A stretch of DNA of 7,999 nt from Pseudomonadota bacterium. Its GTDB lineage: Bacteria > Pseudomonadota > Gammaproteobacteria > Burkholderiales > Thiobacillaceae. Position 1 is the stretch's first letter, and each line of letters opens with the position of its first letter. The notes under the pieces are model-generated. The model saw only the letters and a list, made by a program, of their open reading frames with translations. It ran no database searches and was not told the DNA's origin. The stretch lies in assembly GCA_021802595.1 (NCBI GenBank), contig JAJZRT010000147.1:1-7999 (forward strand). Reading direction: 5' to 3'. Below, piece after piece: positions 1-7,219 of the stretch. The translations under genes and the position numbers were made by a program.

Positions 1-69
1 GAGGCTGACGCCGGAGAGGGCTTCGTGCCCGCCGGGATAGCGCTTGGTAACCTGGCTGAAGCTGATCAT
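1..69 (-). CDS. ftsE: Cell-division ABC transporter ATP-binding protein FtsE (N-terminal fragment, cut by the window edge)
   Basis: Only the first 23 codons are present. They begin with an ATG at 69-67 and read MISFSQVTKRYPGGHEAL followed by SGVSL, which matches the usual FtsE N-terminus (MI.F..V.KRYPGG.EAL..VS). In known bacteria FtsE is the ATPase subunit of the FtsEX complex, which couples cytoplasmic ATP hydrolysis to activation of septal peptidoglycan hydrolases during division. The Walker A, signature and Walker B motifs would lie beyond the left edge, so catalytic integrity cannot be judged. The start overlaps the ftsY stop in an ATGA (69-66), indicating translational coupling in an ftsY-ftsE operon. 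An ftsX gene would be expected next, outside the window. Identification rests on the N-terminal motif plus the diagnostic ftsY neighbour. Confidence 0.9.
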   Translation of the reverse strand, partial: MISFSQVTKRYPGGHEALSGVSL

Positions 70-1085
70 GCGCTGAACACGGCCTCGACGAATTCGCGTG
101 CGTCGAAGGGGCGCAGGTCGTCCACGGTCTCGCCGACGCCGATGTAGCGCACCGGGATCGGCCGCGACCGTGCCGAACAGGCGTGGGCAATGGCGGCGAT
201 GGCGCCACCTTTGGCGGTACCGTCGAGTTTGGTCAGCGCCAGCCCCGTCACGCCGAGGGCATCGTCGAAGGCCTTGACCTGGGTGACGGCGTTCTGGCCC
301 GTGTTGGCGTCGAGCACCAGCAGCACTTCGTGCGGCGCGCCGGGAATGGCTTTCTCGATCACCCGCTTGACCTTCCTGATCTCTTCCATCAGGTGCAACT
401 GCGTCGGCAGGCGGCCGGCGGTGTCGGCCAGCACGACGTCGATGTTGCGTGCGCGCGCCGCCTGGATGGCGTCGTAGATCACCGCGGCGGAGTCGCCCTT
501 TTCCTGGCTCACCACCGTCACGTTGTTGCGTTCGCCCCAGACCTGCAGCTGTTCGCGCGCCGCCGCGCGGAAGGTGTCGCCCGCCGCCAGCAGCACCGAC
601 AGGCCCTGCGACTGGTACAGCTTGGCGAGTTTGCCGATGGTGGTGGTCTTGCCGGCGCCGTTGACGCCCGCCAGCATGAGGATGAAGGGTTTGTGCGGGG
701 TGACGTCGAGCGGCGCCTGCAGCGGCGTCAGCAGGTCGACCAGGGCCTCTTTCAGCGCGGCCTGCAGGGCGCTGGCCTCGGTGAGGTTTTCGCGCCGCAC
801 TTTCTTCTGCAGGGTATCGAGCAGCGCATGGGTGGCATCGACGCCGACGTCGGCCGTGATCAGGATGGTTTCGAGTTCCTCGAACAGCTCGGCATCGATC
901 TTGCGGCCGACGCCGAACAGGCCGGCCAGTTGGCCGCCCAGCTTGTCACGCGTCTTGGCGAGACCCCGCTTCAGCCGTTGCGCCCAGCCTGGACGCGATT
1001 CGGCCGGCGGCGCGGCGGGAGCGGGCTGCGCGTCAGGCGTGGCTGGTTCGGCGGCAGGCGGCTTGGACTTGAAGAAACTAAACAC
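66..1085 (-). CDS. ftsY: Signal recognition particle receptor FtsY (SRP-family GTPase)
   Basis: FtsY is the membrane-associated receptor that docks SRP-ribosome complexes at the inner membrane, with reciprocal GTP hydrolysis by Ffh and FtsY. Residues here are numbered from the TTG at 1091. An Ala/Pro-rich, short A domain (about 10-35) is followed by the helical N domain (about 36-125) and the G domain. The GTPase motifs are all visible: GVNGAGKT 142-149, DTFRAAA 172-178, DTAGR 223-227, DANTGQNA 261-268, TKLDGTAKGG 287-296 and IGVGE.VDDLRPF near 317-329. Two starts are possible. TTG 1091 gives MSVFSFFKSK (341 aa); GTG 1085 gives MFSFFKSK (339 aa). The latter matches the common MF.FFK family N-terminus, so I prefer it. 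Neither has a clear Shine-Dalgarno. The loop between TKLDGTAKGG and IPVRYIGVGE is about five residues longer than I expect for the family. The gene is divergent from the M16 operon and coupled to ftsE. Confidence 0.97.
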   Translation of the reverse strand: MFSFFKSKPPAAEPATPDAQPAPAAPPAESRPGWAQRLKRGLAKTRDKLGGQLAGLFGVGRKIDAELFEELETILITADVGVDATHALLDTLQKKVRRENLTEASALQAALKEALVDLLTPLQAPLDVTPHKPFILMLAGVNGAGKTTTIGKLAKLYQSQGLSVLLAAGDTFRAAAREQLQVWGERNNVTVVSQEKGDSAAVIYDAIQAARARNIDVVLADTAGRLPTQLHLMEEIRKVKRVIEKAIPGAPHEVLLVLDANTGQNAVTQVKAFDDALGVTGLALTKLDGTAKGGAIAAIAHACSARSRPIPVRYIGVGETVDDLRPFDAREFVEAVFSA

Positions 1086-1126
1086 GGACAAAGGGGGTCT
1101 GCACTGCAGTTTGACGGACGCCTAAT

Positions 1127-1155
1127 CTTATCATTCGCGTACCGCTTATCATTCG
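1127..1155. repeat. 11-bp perfect tandem direct repeat in the ftsY/M16 divergent promoter region
   Basis: CTTATCATTCG occurs at 1127-1137 and again, without mismatch, at 1145-1155, so the two copies start 18 bases apart. They sit in the only intergenic space between divergent ftsY and the M16 operon, where promoters for both units must lie. Each copy contains TATCAT, which differs from the sigma70 -10 consensus at one position, but no well-placed -35 hexamer accompanies either copy. The repeat could be a pair of binding half-sites for a regulator, a duplicated promoter element, or chance. The sequence alone does not decide between these. Confidence 0.55.
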
Positions 1156-1170
1156 GACTTAATTCAATGC

Positions 1171-1177
1171 GAGGTGA
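1171..1177 (+). promoter_or_regulatory. Shine-Dalgarno site that decides the start of the first M16 gene
   Basis: GAGGTGA is a seven-base match to the anti-Shine-Dalgarno complement and lies four bases before the ATG at 1182. It therefore supports 1182 over the in-frame ATG at 1167, which lies upstream of this site, and over the open frame that continues back across ftsY. The choice also gives a clean signal peptide. Confidence 0.85.
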
Positions 1178-1181
1178 AAAC

Positions 1182-2543
1182 ATGCTCGGCATGCGGGGAA
1201 TGCTGCTGGCGCTGCTGGTGGCGGGCAGTGCGCAGGCGGCGGTGACGGATGTCACGCTGGACAATGGCTTGCGCGTGATCGTGCAGGAGGATCATCGGGC
1301 GCCGGTCATGGTGTCGCAGGTATGGTACCGCGCCGGATCGATGGACGAATTCAACGGCACGACCGGGGTTGCGCATGTGCTCGAGCACATGATGTTCAAG
1401 GGGACCAAGACGGTGCCGCCGGGCGAGTTCTCCAAACGCATCGCCGCGGCCGGCGGGCGCGAGAATGCCTTCACCAACCGCGACCACACGGCGTACTTCC
1501 AGCAGATGCAGAAGGACCGGCTGGCGCTTGCGATGCAGCTGGAGTCCGATCGCATGGCCAATCTCGTCATCCGTGACGACCTGTTCGCCAAGGAAATGCA
1601 GGTGGTGATGGAGGAACGCCGTTTGCGCACCGACGACCAGCCGCAATCGGTGGTCTACGAGCAGTTGATGGCGTCGGCCTATCAGGAAAGCCCCTATCGC
1701 CGCCCCGTGATCGGTTGGATGGACGACCTGAAGCATATGACCGCCCAGGATGCGCGTGACTGGTATGCGCGCTGGTATGTGCCCAACAACGCCACGCTCG
1801 TGGTGGCCGGCGACGTGAAGGCGGACGACGTCATCGCGATGGCCCGGCACTATTTCGGCGTGATTCCCGCGCGCGCGCTGCCGGATCGCAAGCCGCAGGA
1901 CGAACCTGCGCAGATCGGCGAGAAGCGCATCGTGGTCAAGGTGCCCGCGAAGCTGCCCTATCTGCTGATGGCCTGGCATGCGCCGGTGCTGCGGGACTGG
2001 CAGAAGGACACCACGCCCTATGCGCTGCAGATCCTCGCGGGCGTGCTTTCCGGCAATGACTCGGCCCGGCTGCAGCAGGCGCTGGTCAAGACGCAGCAGA
2101 TCGCCGTGAGCACGAGTGCAGGCTACGATGCCGTGTCGCGTGGCCCGGGCATGTTCATGATCGACGCGACGCCCGCGCCGGGCAAGTCGGCGGGCGATCT
2201 CGAGAAGGCCATACGCGAACAGATCGAACGGCTCCAGCGTGATGGCATCAGCGACAAAGAACTGGCCCGGGTCAAGGCGCAGGTCATTGCAGCCGACGTG
2301 TACCAGCGCGATTCGCTGTTCTACCAGGCGATGCAATTGGGCGAATACGTGACCGCGGGGCTGCCGCCTGCGGCGCTCGAACATCGGGTCGACAAATTGC
2401 GCGCGGTGAGCGCCCAGGACGTGCAGACCGCCGCGAGGCAATGGCTGCAGGACGACCAGTTGAGCGTGGGCGTGCTCGACCCGCAACCCCTGCAACCCCA
2501 GACGCACCGCGCCGCGGTGCCGGGAGTCCGCCATGACAATTAA
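1182..2543 (+). CDS. Secreted M16 family zinc metallopeptidase, catalytic subunit
   Basis: This is a 453-residue protein starting at the ATG with the strong Shine-Dalgarno. Residues 1-19 look like a Sec signal peptide: a short Arg-containing start, a hydrophobic core LLALLVAGS, and an AQA cleavage site. The mature protein is therefore probably periplasmic. The inverted zinc motif HVLEH is at 65-69, within GVAHVLEHMMFKGT, and the third zinc ligand is probably Glu144 (or Glu145) in VVMEERR, at the usual M16 spacing of about 75. The length fits the roughly 50-kDa two-domain M16B subunits. The second half lacks the R...Y substrate-binding pair normally seen in LRE..G.AYS; the equivalent stretch reads ARLQQALVKTQQIAVST (295-311). 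By family knowledge such a subunit works with a second M16 protein, and the adjacent downstream gene fits that role. The stop overlaps the next start by 11 bases. The natural substrate is unknown; M16 enzymes generally degrade peptides. Confidence 0.93.
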   Translation: MLGMRGMLLALLVAGSAQAAVTDVTLDNGLRVIVQEDHRAPVMVSQVWYRAGSMDEFNGTTGVAHVLEHMMFKGTKTVPPGEFSKRIAAAGGRENAFTNRDHTAYFQQMQKDRLALAMQLESDRMANLVIRDDLFAKEMQVVMEERRLRTDDQPQSVVYEQLMASAYQESPYRRPVIGWMDDLKHMTAQDARDWYARWYVPNNATLVVAGDVKADDVIAMARHYFGVIPARALPDRKPQDEPAQIGEKRIVVKVPAKLPYLLMAWHAPVLRDWQKDTTPYALQILAGVLSGNDSARLQQALVKTQQIAVSTSAGYDAVSRGPGMFMIDATPAPGKSAGDLEKAIREQIERLQRDGISDKELARVKAQVIAADVYQRDSLFYQAMQLGEYVTAGLPPAALEHRVDKLRAVSAQDVQTAARQWLQDDQLSVGVLDPQPLQPQTHRAAVPGVRHDN

Positions 2544-3834
2544 GTCCTTTTTCATCGCCCTGCTGCTGAACCTGCCCCTGTCGGCGCAGGCCGCGCTGAC
2601 CCTCCAGCACTGGCAGACGCCGCAGGGCGCGCGGGTGATCTTCGTCGAAAGTCACGAGTTGCCCATCCTCGATATCTCGGTGGATTTTCCAGCGGGCAGC
2701 GCCCGCGATCCAGCCGGCCAGGCGGGCCTGGCCCAGCTGACCCACATCCTGCTCGACCAGGGCGCCGGCGGTCTCTCCGATACGGCGATCGCGCATCGTC
2801 TTGCCGACGTGGGGGCGGAAATGGGGGGCACGTTCGACCGCGACCGGGCGGGCGTGAGCTTGCGCACCCTGTCATCCGCGGCCGAGAAGAACGCCGCGCT
2901 CGATATCCTGGCGCGCGTGCTGCAACAGCCCGATTTCCCGCCGGCCGTGATCACACGTGAAAAACAGCGCCTCATCGCGGGCATCCACGAGGCGGAGGCC
3001 GATCCCGGAAGCGTCGCCGACAAGGCGTTCTATCGCGCCCTGTATGGCACGCACCCCTATGCGCACGATGAAGCGGGCGAACCCGCCGCGATCGAGCGCC
3101 TGACACGTGCGGGGCTACAGCAGTTCTACCGCACGCACTACAGCGCGCCCAATGCCGTGATCTCGCTGATGGGAGACATCTCGCGCGCCGAGGCCGAGGC
3201 CATCGCCGCGCGTCTGGCGGGTGGCTTGTCGCGCGCAGCCGCCGTGCCGGCGCTGCCGAAGCCCGCACCGGCAGCGGCGACCGAACAGCGCATCGCGTTT
3301 CCCTCCGCGCAAAGCCATGTGCTGGTGGGCGCCGTGGGGGTGGCGCGCAACGATCCCGATTTCTTCCCGCTGTTCGTGGGTAATTACGTGCTGGGCGGCG
3401 GCGGCTTCGATTCGCGGCTGATGCATGAGGTACGCGACAAGCGCGGTTATGCCTACAGTGCCTATAGCTACTTTCTGCCGATGATGGAGGCCGGGCCGTT
3501 CCAGCTCGGCCTGCAGACCAAGCGCGAGCAGACCGACGACGCGCTCAAGGTGGCCCAGGCCACGCTGCGGCAGTTCATCGCCGAAGGCCCCAGCGAGGCC
3601 GAGCTGACCCAGGCCAAGGCCAACCTCACCGGCGGCTTCCCGCTGCGCATCGACAGCAACCGGAAGATCCTCGAATACCTGGCGCTGATCGGTTTCTACA
3701 ACCTGCCGCTGGATTATCTGGACACCTGGGTCGACAAGGTCAATGCGGTCGACGTGGCGGCCGTGAAGCAGGCGTTTGCGCGTCACATCGACCCCGACAG
3801 GCTGGTGACCGTGGTGGTGGGCAGTGCTCGCTAA
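2533..3834 (+). CDS. Secreted M16 family peptidase-like protein, zinc-site-less partner subunit
   Basis: This is a 433-residue M16-fold protein. A Sec signal peptide (about 1-20: Lys4, hydrophobic FFIALLLNLPL, cleavage after AQA) indicates periplasmic location. The place where HxxEH should stand reads AGLAQLTHILLDQGA (64-78), so the first His, the Glu and the second His are all replaced and zinc catalysis is not expected. The C-terminal half keeps the substrate-binding signature RLMHEVRDKRGYAYSAYS (295-312), with Arg301 and Tyr308 as the likely R/Y pair. This is complementary to the upstream subunit, which has zinc ligands but no R/Y pair, and matches the known arrangement of heterodimeric bacterial M16B peptidases. 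Start ATG 2533 lies inside the end of the upstream gene (11-base overlap), with GGGAG at 2522-2526 as ribosome-binding site, so synthesis of the two subunits is probably coupled. The end overlaps rsmD by 11 bases. Confidence 0.92.
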   Translation: MTIKSFFIALLLNLPLSAQAALTLQHWQTPQGARVIFVESHELPILDISVDFPAGSARDPAGQAGLAQLTHILLDQGAGGLSDTAIAHRLADVGAEMGGTFDRDRAGVSLRTLSSAAEKNAALDILARVLQQPDFPPAVITREKQRLIAGIHEAEADPGSVADKAFYRALYGTHPYAHDEAGEPAAIERLTRAGLQQFYRTHYSAPNAVISLMGDISRAEAEAIAARLAGGLSRAAAVPALPKPAPAAATEQRIAFPSAQSHVLVGAVGVARNDPDFFPLFVGNYVLGGGGFDSRLMHEVRDKRGYAYSAYSYFLPMMEAGPFQLGLQTKREQTDDALKVAQATLRQFIAEGPSEAELTQAKANLTGGFPLRIDSNRKILEYLALIGFYNLPLDYLDTWVDKVNAVDVAAVKQAFARHIDPDRLVTVVVGSAR

Positions 3835-4423
3835 ACAGGCGGTACGGGCGGCGCCCTCTTCCGGGGCGCCCGGCAGGGCGCGGGGTGCAGCCAACCGGGT
3901 GCGCATCATCGGCGGGCACTACCGCCGCCGCCTGCTCGATTTTCCCGACGGCGCAGGCTTGCGCCCGACGCCCGACCGGGTGCGCGAGACGCTGTTCAAC
4001 TGGCTGGGGCAGGATCTCCCGGGCTGGGCCTGTCTGGACCTGTTCGCCGGCAGCGGCGCACTCGGTTTCGAGGCGGCCTCGCGCGGGGCGGGGCGGGTGG
4101 TCATGATCGAGCGCGATCAGAAGGCCATCGGCGCGCTGGAGAAGAACCGCGCGATGCTCGGGGCCAGCCAGGTCGACATCCTGCGTACCGATGCGCTGGC
4201 GTGGCTGGCGGGCAACCGGGAGACGTTCGACCTGGTTTTCGTCGATCCGCCGTTCGACAGCGGGCTGGCCGGGACAGTGCTGGCCGATCTGGCGCGCCAT
4301 CTCAAACCCGGCGGCCAGGCCTACGTCGAGCAGGGCGCGGAGGTGCAGGCGCCGGAGGGGTTTATCATCCACCGCAGCGGGCGCGCGGGGCGTTCGCATT
4401 TCGCCCTGCTGACAAAGGAATAA
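3824..4423 (+). CDS. rsmD: 16S rRNA (guanine(966)-N(2))-methyltransferase RsmD
   Basis: This 199-residue SAM-dependent methyltransferase belongs to the family that modifies G966 (E. coli numbering) of 16S rRNA during 30S assembly. The conserved entry segment NRVRIIGGHYRRRLL (24-38) and LRPTPDRVRETLFNWL (46-61) are diagnostic. The SAM-binding motif I is LDLFAGSGALGFEA (71-84), Glu96 ends strand 2 (MIERD), and the catalytic N6/N2-type motif DPPF is at 141-144. The C-terminus KPGGQAYVEQ (161-170) fits the Rossmann core. The start is probably GTG 3824, inside the M16 gene. It gives about 23 Ala/Gly/Arg-rich residues before the conserved core, slightly more than usual. An alternative GTG at 3899 would remove the conserved Asn24 and is less likely. 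The gene lies three bases upstream of coaD, a common pairing. Confidence 0.96.
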   Translation: MLAKQAVRAAPSSGAPGRARGAANRVRIIGGHYRRRLLDFPDGAGLRPTPDRVRETLFNWLGQDLPGWACLDLFAGSGALGFEAASRGAGRVVMIERDQKAIGALEKNRAMLGASQVDILRTDALAWLAGNRETFDLVFVDPPFDSGLAGTVLADLARHLKPGGQAYVEQGAEVQAPEGFIIHRSGRAGRSHFALLTKE

Positions 4424-5179
<756 letters not shown>

Positions 5180-5181
5180 AT

Positions 5182-7146
5182 TCAGGCCGTTTTGGCCAGG
5201 GGACAACCGCTGAGCTCGTCGGCCAGGGCGTCGGCGATGCGCAGGTTGATGCGGGCCAGGCTGTCCAGCTGATCGCTCACGCTGGCGATCGCGGTTTCCA
5301 GTTCGGCGATGCGCTCGTCCAGCGTCTCGGTGGCGGCGTGGATGCGGCTCACGCTTTCCAGCCGGCGCTTGAGCTGGATCTTGTGTTCGCGCACCTGGGT
5401 TTCCATCGGCGCGATCAGGGCCTTCAGCCAGGCTTCGGTTTCGCTGTTGGCCAGCTCGAACACCTGGACCACCTTGCTCGCCAGCGTCTCGAAGAAGCGT
5501 GCGGTCAGCTGGTGCTGGCCCACCGTCAGCATCTTGAACACGGTGTTGAAGCGTTCGTCGAAAATGCGTTCGAGACGCGCCATTTCCTTGCGGTATTTGC
5601 GCAGGCTGTGATCCGGCGGGTTGACCGCCGCCAGGCCGTGCTCGTCGCTGAATTTCTGGTACATCGCCGTCATCATGGCGCGGATTTCCTTGATGGTCTC
5701 CGCCGACGCATCCAGGTTGTCGTCCAGCTGGCGGAAGAAACGGCCCATCGCCTCGCGCAGCCCCGCGCTGAAATGGCTTTTTTCCATCGCCTGCCGGGTG
5801 TGGCGCACCTCGTTGCGCAGCGCCTCCATGCCCAGCCGCCGGCGCAACGCCTCGACTTGCGTCGCGAACACATTGCGCAGGGCATTGAATTGCTCGAGGC
5901 CGCGCTCGAACTGCTGCTTGTCCTCGTTGGCCTTGACCATCATGTGCTGGATGACGTCGCGGTTCTTGCCGCGCAGGCTCTGCAGTTCGTCGACCTGATC
6001 CTGGATCGTGGCGAGCCGGGTTTCCAGCAGTTCGGTGGTCTTGACCACCACGTCTTCCACCGAAGCCTGGGCCGATTCGCTGACCAGCGCCTGCTTGCAG
6101 GGAATGAGTTCCTGCGTCAGCGCCACTTCCAGCTCGGGCAGACGGCTTTTCGCCAGCAGCGCGGCATCACCCTTCACCTTGGCGACCAGCGCCTTCTGCG
6201 CCGACACGGGATAGACCTGGCTCGGCGGCAGGTCGAGCAGGGCGGCGCTGCCGGCGACCTGCCTGGCGATTTCGGCATCGATCTGCGCCTGCGTCTTGAG
6301 CTCGTCCCACAGGCCGTCGATCTTGTTCAGCACCACCAGCCGTGCCCGGCTGGCACCCTGCACCGGCGCGATGTACTGGCGCCAGATCTCGATGTCCGAG
6401 CGGGTGACGCCGGTGTCGGCGGCCAGCAGGAACAGCACCGCATGGGCGCTGGGCAGCATGTTGAGCGTCAGCTCGGGCTCGGTGCCGATGGCGTTGAGGC
6501 CGGGCGTGTCGAGGATGACCAGCCCCTGCTTCAGCAGCGGATGGGGAAAGTTGATCAGCGCATGGCGCCAGCGCGGGATTGCGACGCTGCCGTCGCGTTC
6601 CAGGCTGCGCGCGGTTTCCTCGTCGCTGGGATTGATCAGGCCGAAGTTTTCGGCAGTGGCGGCATCGACGTCGACCGTATCGGCCAGCCGCATCAGCGTC
6701 GCACTCATTTCTTCCGCGGAATCGAGGTTGAGGGGAAATTCGGTCCAGGCGTCGGCGTCGCGCTTGAAGTCGGCAATGCTGCCCTCGCGGGTCTTGGTGT
6801 CGATGGGCAGCAGCCGCAGCGAGGGGCGGCGGAGCGGGTCGAAAAACAGTTCGGTGGGGCACATCGTGGTGCGCCCGGCGGACGATGGCAGCACCCGCTG
6901 CCGGTAATCCGAAAAAAAGATGGCGTTGATGAGTTCGGACTTGCCGCGTGAAAACTCGGCGACGAAGGCCACGTTCAGCTTGTCTTCCTGCAGGCGGCCG
7001 AGCAGCTGGTTCAAGCGCATCTCGGATTCGGCGTCCCCCAATTCCTGCATGTTGAGCCAGTCGCGCAGCGCTTCGACGCGCACGTACACGGCGTCGCGCC
7101 AGGTGCTGTAGTGCTCGAATTCGTCAACCAGGGTCGTGGGTTTCAT
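5182..7146 (-). CDS. Dynamin-family (dynamin-like) GTPase, soluble, coiled-coil rich
   Basis: This 654-residue protein has an N-terminal dynamin-type GTPase domain and a long helical remainder. The P-loop reads AEFSRGKS (63-70), with Ala in place of the first Gly of GxxxxGKS. Switch I is probably GRTTMCPTEL (91-100). Then come DTPGL (213-217), NKID (274-277) and a G5-like PVSAQKAL (313-320). The segments at about 365-500 and 580-640 are rich in heptad-like charged and Leu residues and probably form the stalk or coiled coils. I see no membrane-spanning stretch, so membrane binding, if any, would be peripheral. Bacterial relatives act in membrane fusion, stress repair or division, but no specific function can be assigned. 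The start ATG 7146 is bounded by an in-frame TGA at 7158-7156. No Shine-Dalgarno is visible; the leader is ATCGGCCCCC. It lies downstream of mutM on the same strand and converges on the ferredoxin gene. Codon use looks native. Confidence 0.88.
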   Translation of the reverse strand: MKPTTLVDEFEHYSTWRDAVYVRVEALRDWLNMQELGDAESEMRLNQLLGRLQEDKLNVAFVAEFSRGKSELINAIFFSDYRQRVLPSSAGRTTMCPTELFFDPLRRPSLRLLPIDTKTREGSIADFKRDADAWTEFPLNLDSAEEMSATLMRLADTVDVDAATAENFGLINPSDEETARSLERDGSVAIPRWRHALINFPHPLLKQGLVILDTPGLNAIGTEPELTLNMLPSAHAVLFLLAADTGVTRSDIEIWRQYIAPVQGASRARLVVLNKIDGLWDELKTQAQIDAEIARQVAGSAALLDLPPSQVYPVSAQKALVAKVKGDAALLAKSRLPELEVALTQELIPCKQALVSESAQASVEDVVVKTTELLETRLATIQDQVDELQSLRGKNRDVIQHMMVKANEDKQQFERGLEQFNALRNVFATQVEALRRRLGMEALRNEVRHTRQAMEKSHFSAGLREAMGRFFRQLDDNLDASAETIKEIRAMMTAMYQKFSDEHGLAAVNPPDHSLRKYRKEMARLERIFDERFNTVFKMLTVGQHQLTARFFETLASKVVQVFELANSETEAWLKALIAPMETQVREHKIQLKRRLESVSRIHAATETLDERIAELETAIASVSDQLDSLARINLRIADALADELSGCPLAKTA

Positions 7147-7171
7147 GGGGGCCGATCAGGGATAAGGCACA

Positions 7172-7195
7172 GTCATTTAACGACATGTTAATGAC
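7172..7195. repeat. AT-rich inverted repeat between mutM and the dynamin-like gene
   Basis: GTCATTTAAC (7172-7181) faces GTTAATGAC (7187-7195) across the five-base centre GACAT. The arms are complementary over nine bases, with one extra T in the left arm. It lies about 26 bases upstream of the GTPase start and 25 bases past the mutM stop. The stem is AT-rich and no T-run follows on the minus strand, so an intrinsic terminator is unlikely. It resembles an operator for a dimeric regulator. A -35-like TTGTCA (minus strand, 7197-7192) overlaps the right arm, but I find no well-spaced -10, so the promoter is unproven. Confidence 0.5.
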
Positions 7196-7219
7196 AAACT
7201 TGATTCGGCGCAGCCGGCT

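Noticed and set aside
1111..1134. TTGACG (1111-1116) with TATCAT (1129-1134) as a sigma70 promoter for the M16 operon
   Set aside because: The spacer is only 12 bases, far from the 16-18 needed, and no alternative pairing gives both hexamers at proper spacing.
183..1181. Plus-strand open frame running across ftsY into the first M16 gene, which would add over 300 residues to its N-terminus
   Set aside because: It is antisense to a fully motif-bearing ftsY and its translation is Gly/Arg/Gln/His-rich without family features. A clear Shine-Dalgarno and signal peptide mark the real start at 1182.
1164..2555. Minus-strand open frame of about 463 codons opposite the first M16 gene
   Set aside because: Antisense shadow of a conserved gene; His/Arg-rich translation with no recognisable domain and no ribosome-binding site.
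5185..5197. GGCC-GTTTT-GGCC as a possible shared terminator between the convergent genes
   Set aside because: The stem is only four base pairs, with a mismatch just outside it and no T-run on either strand, so it is too weak to call a terminator.
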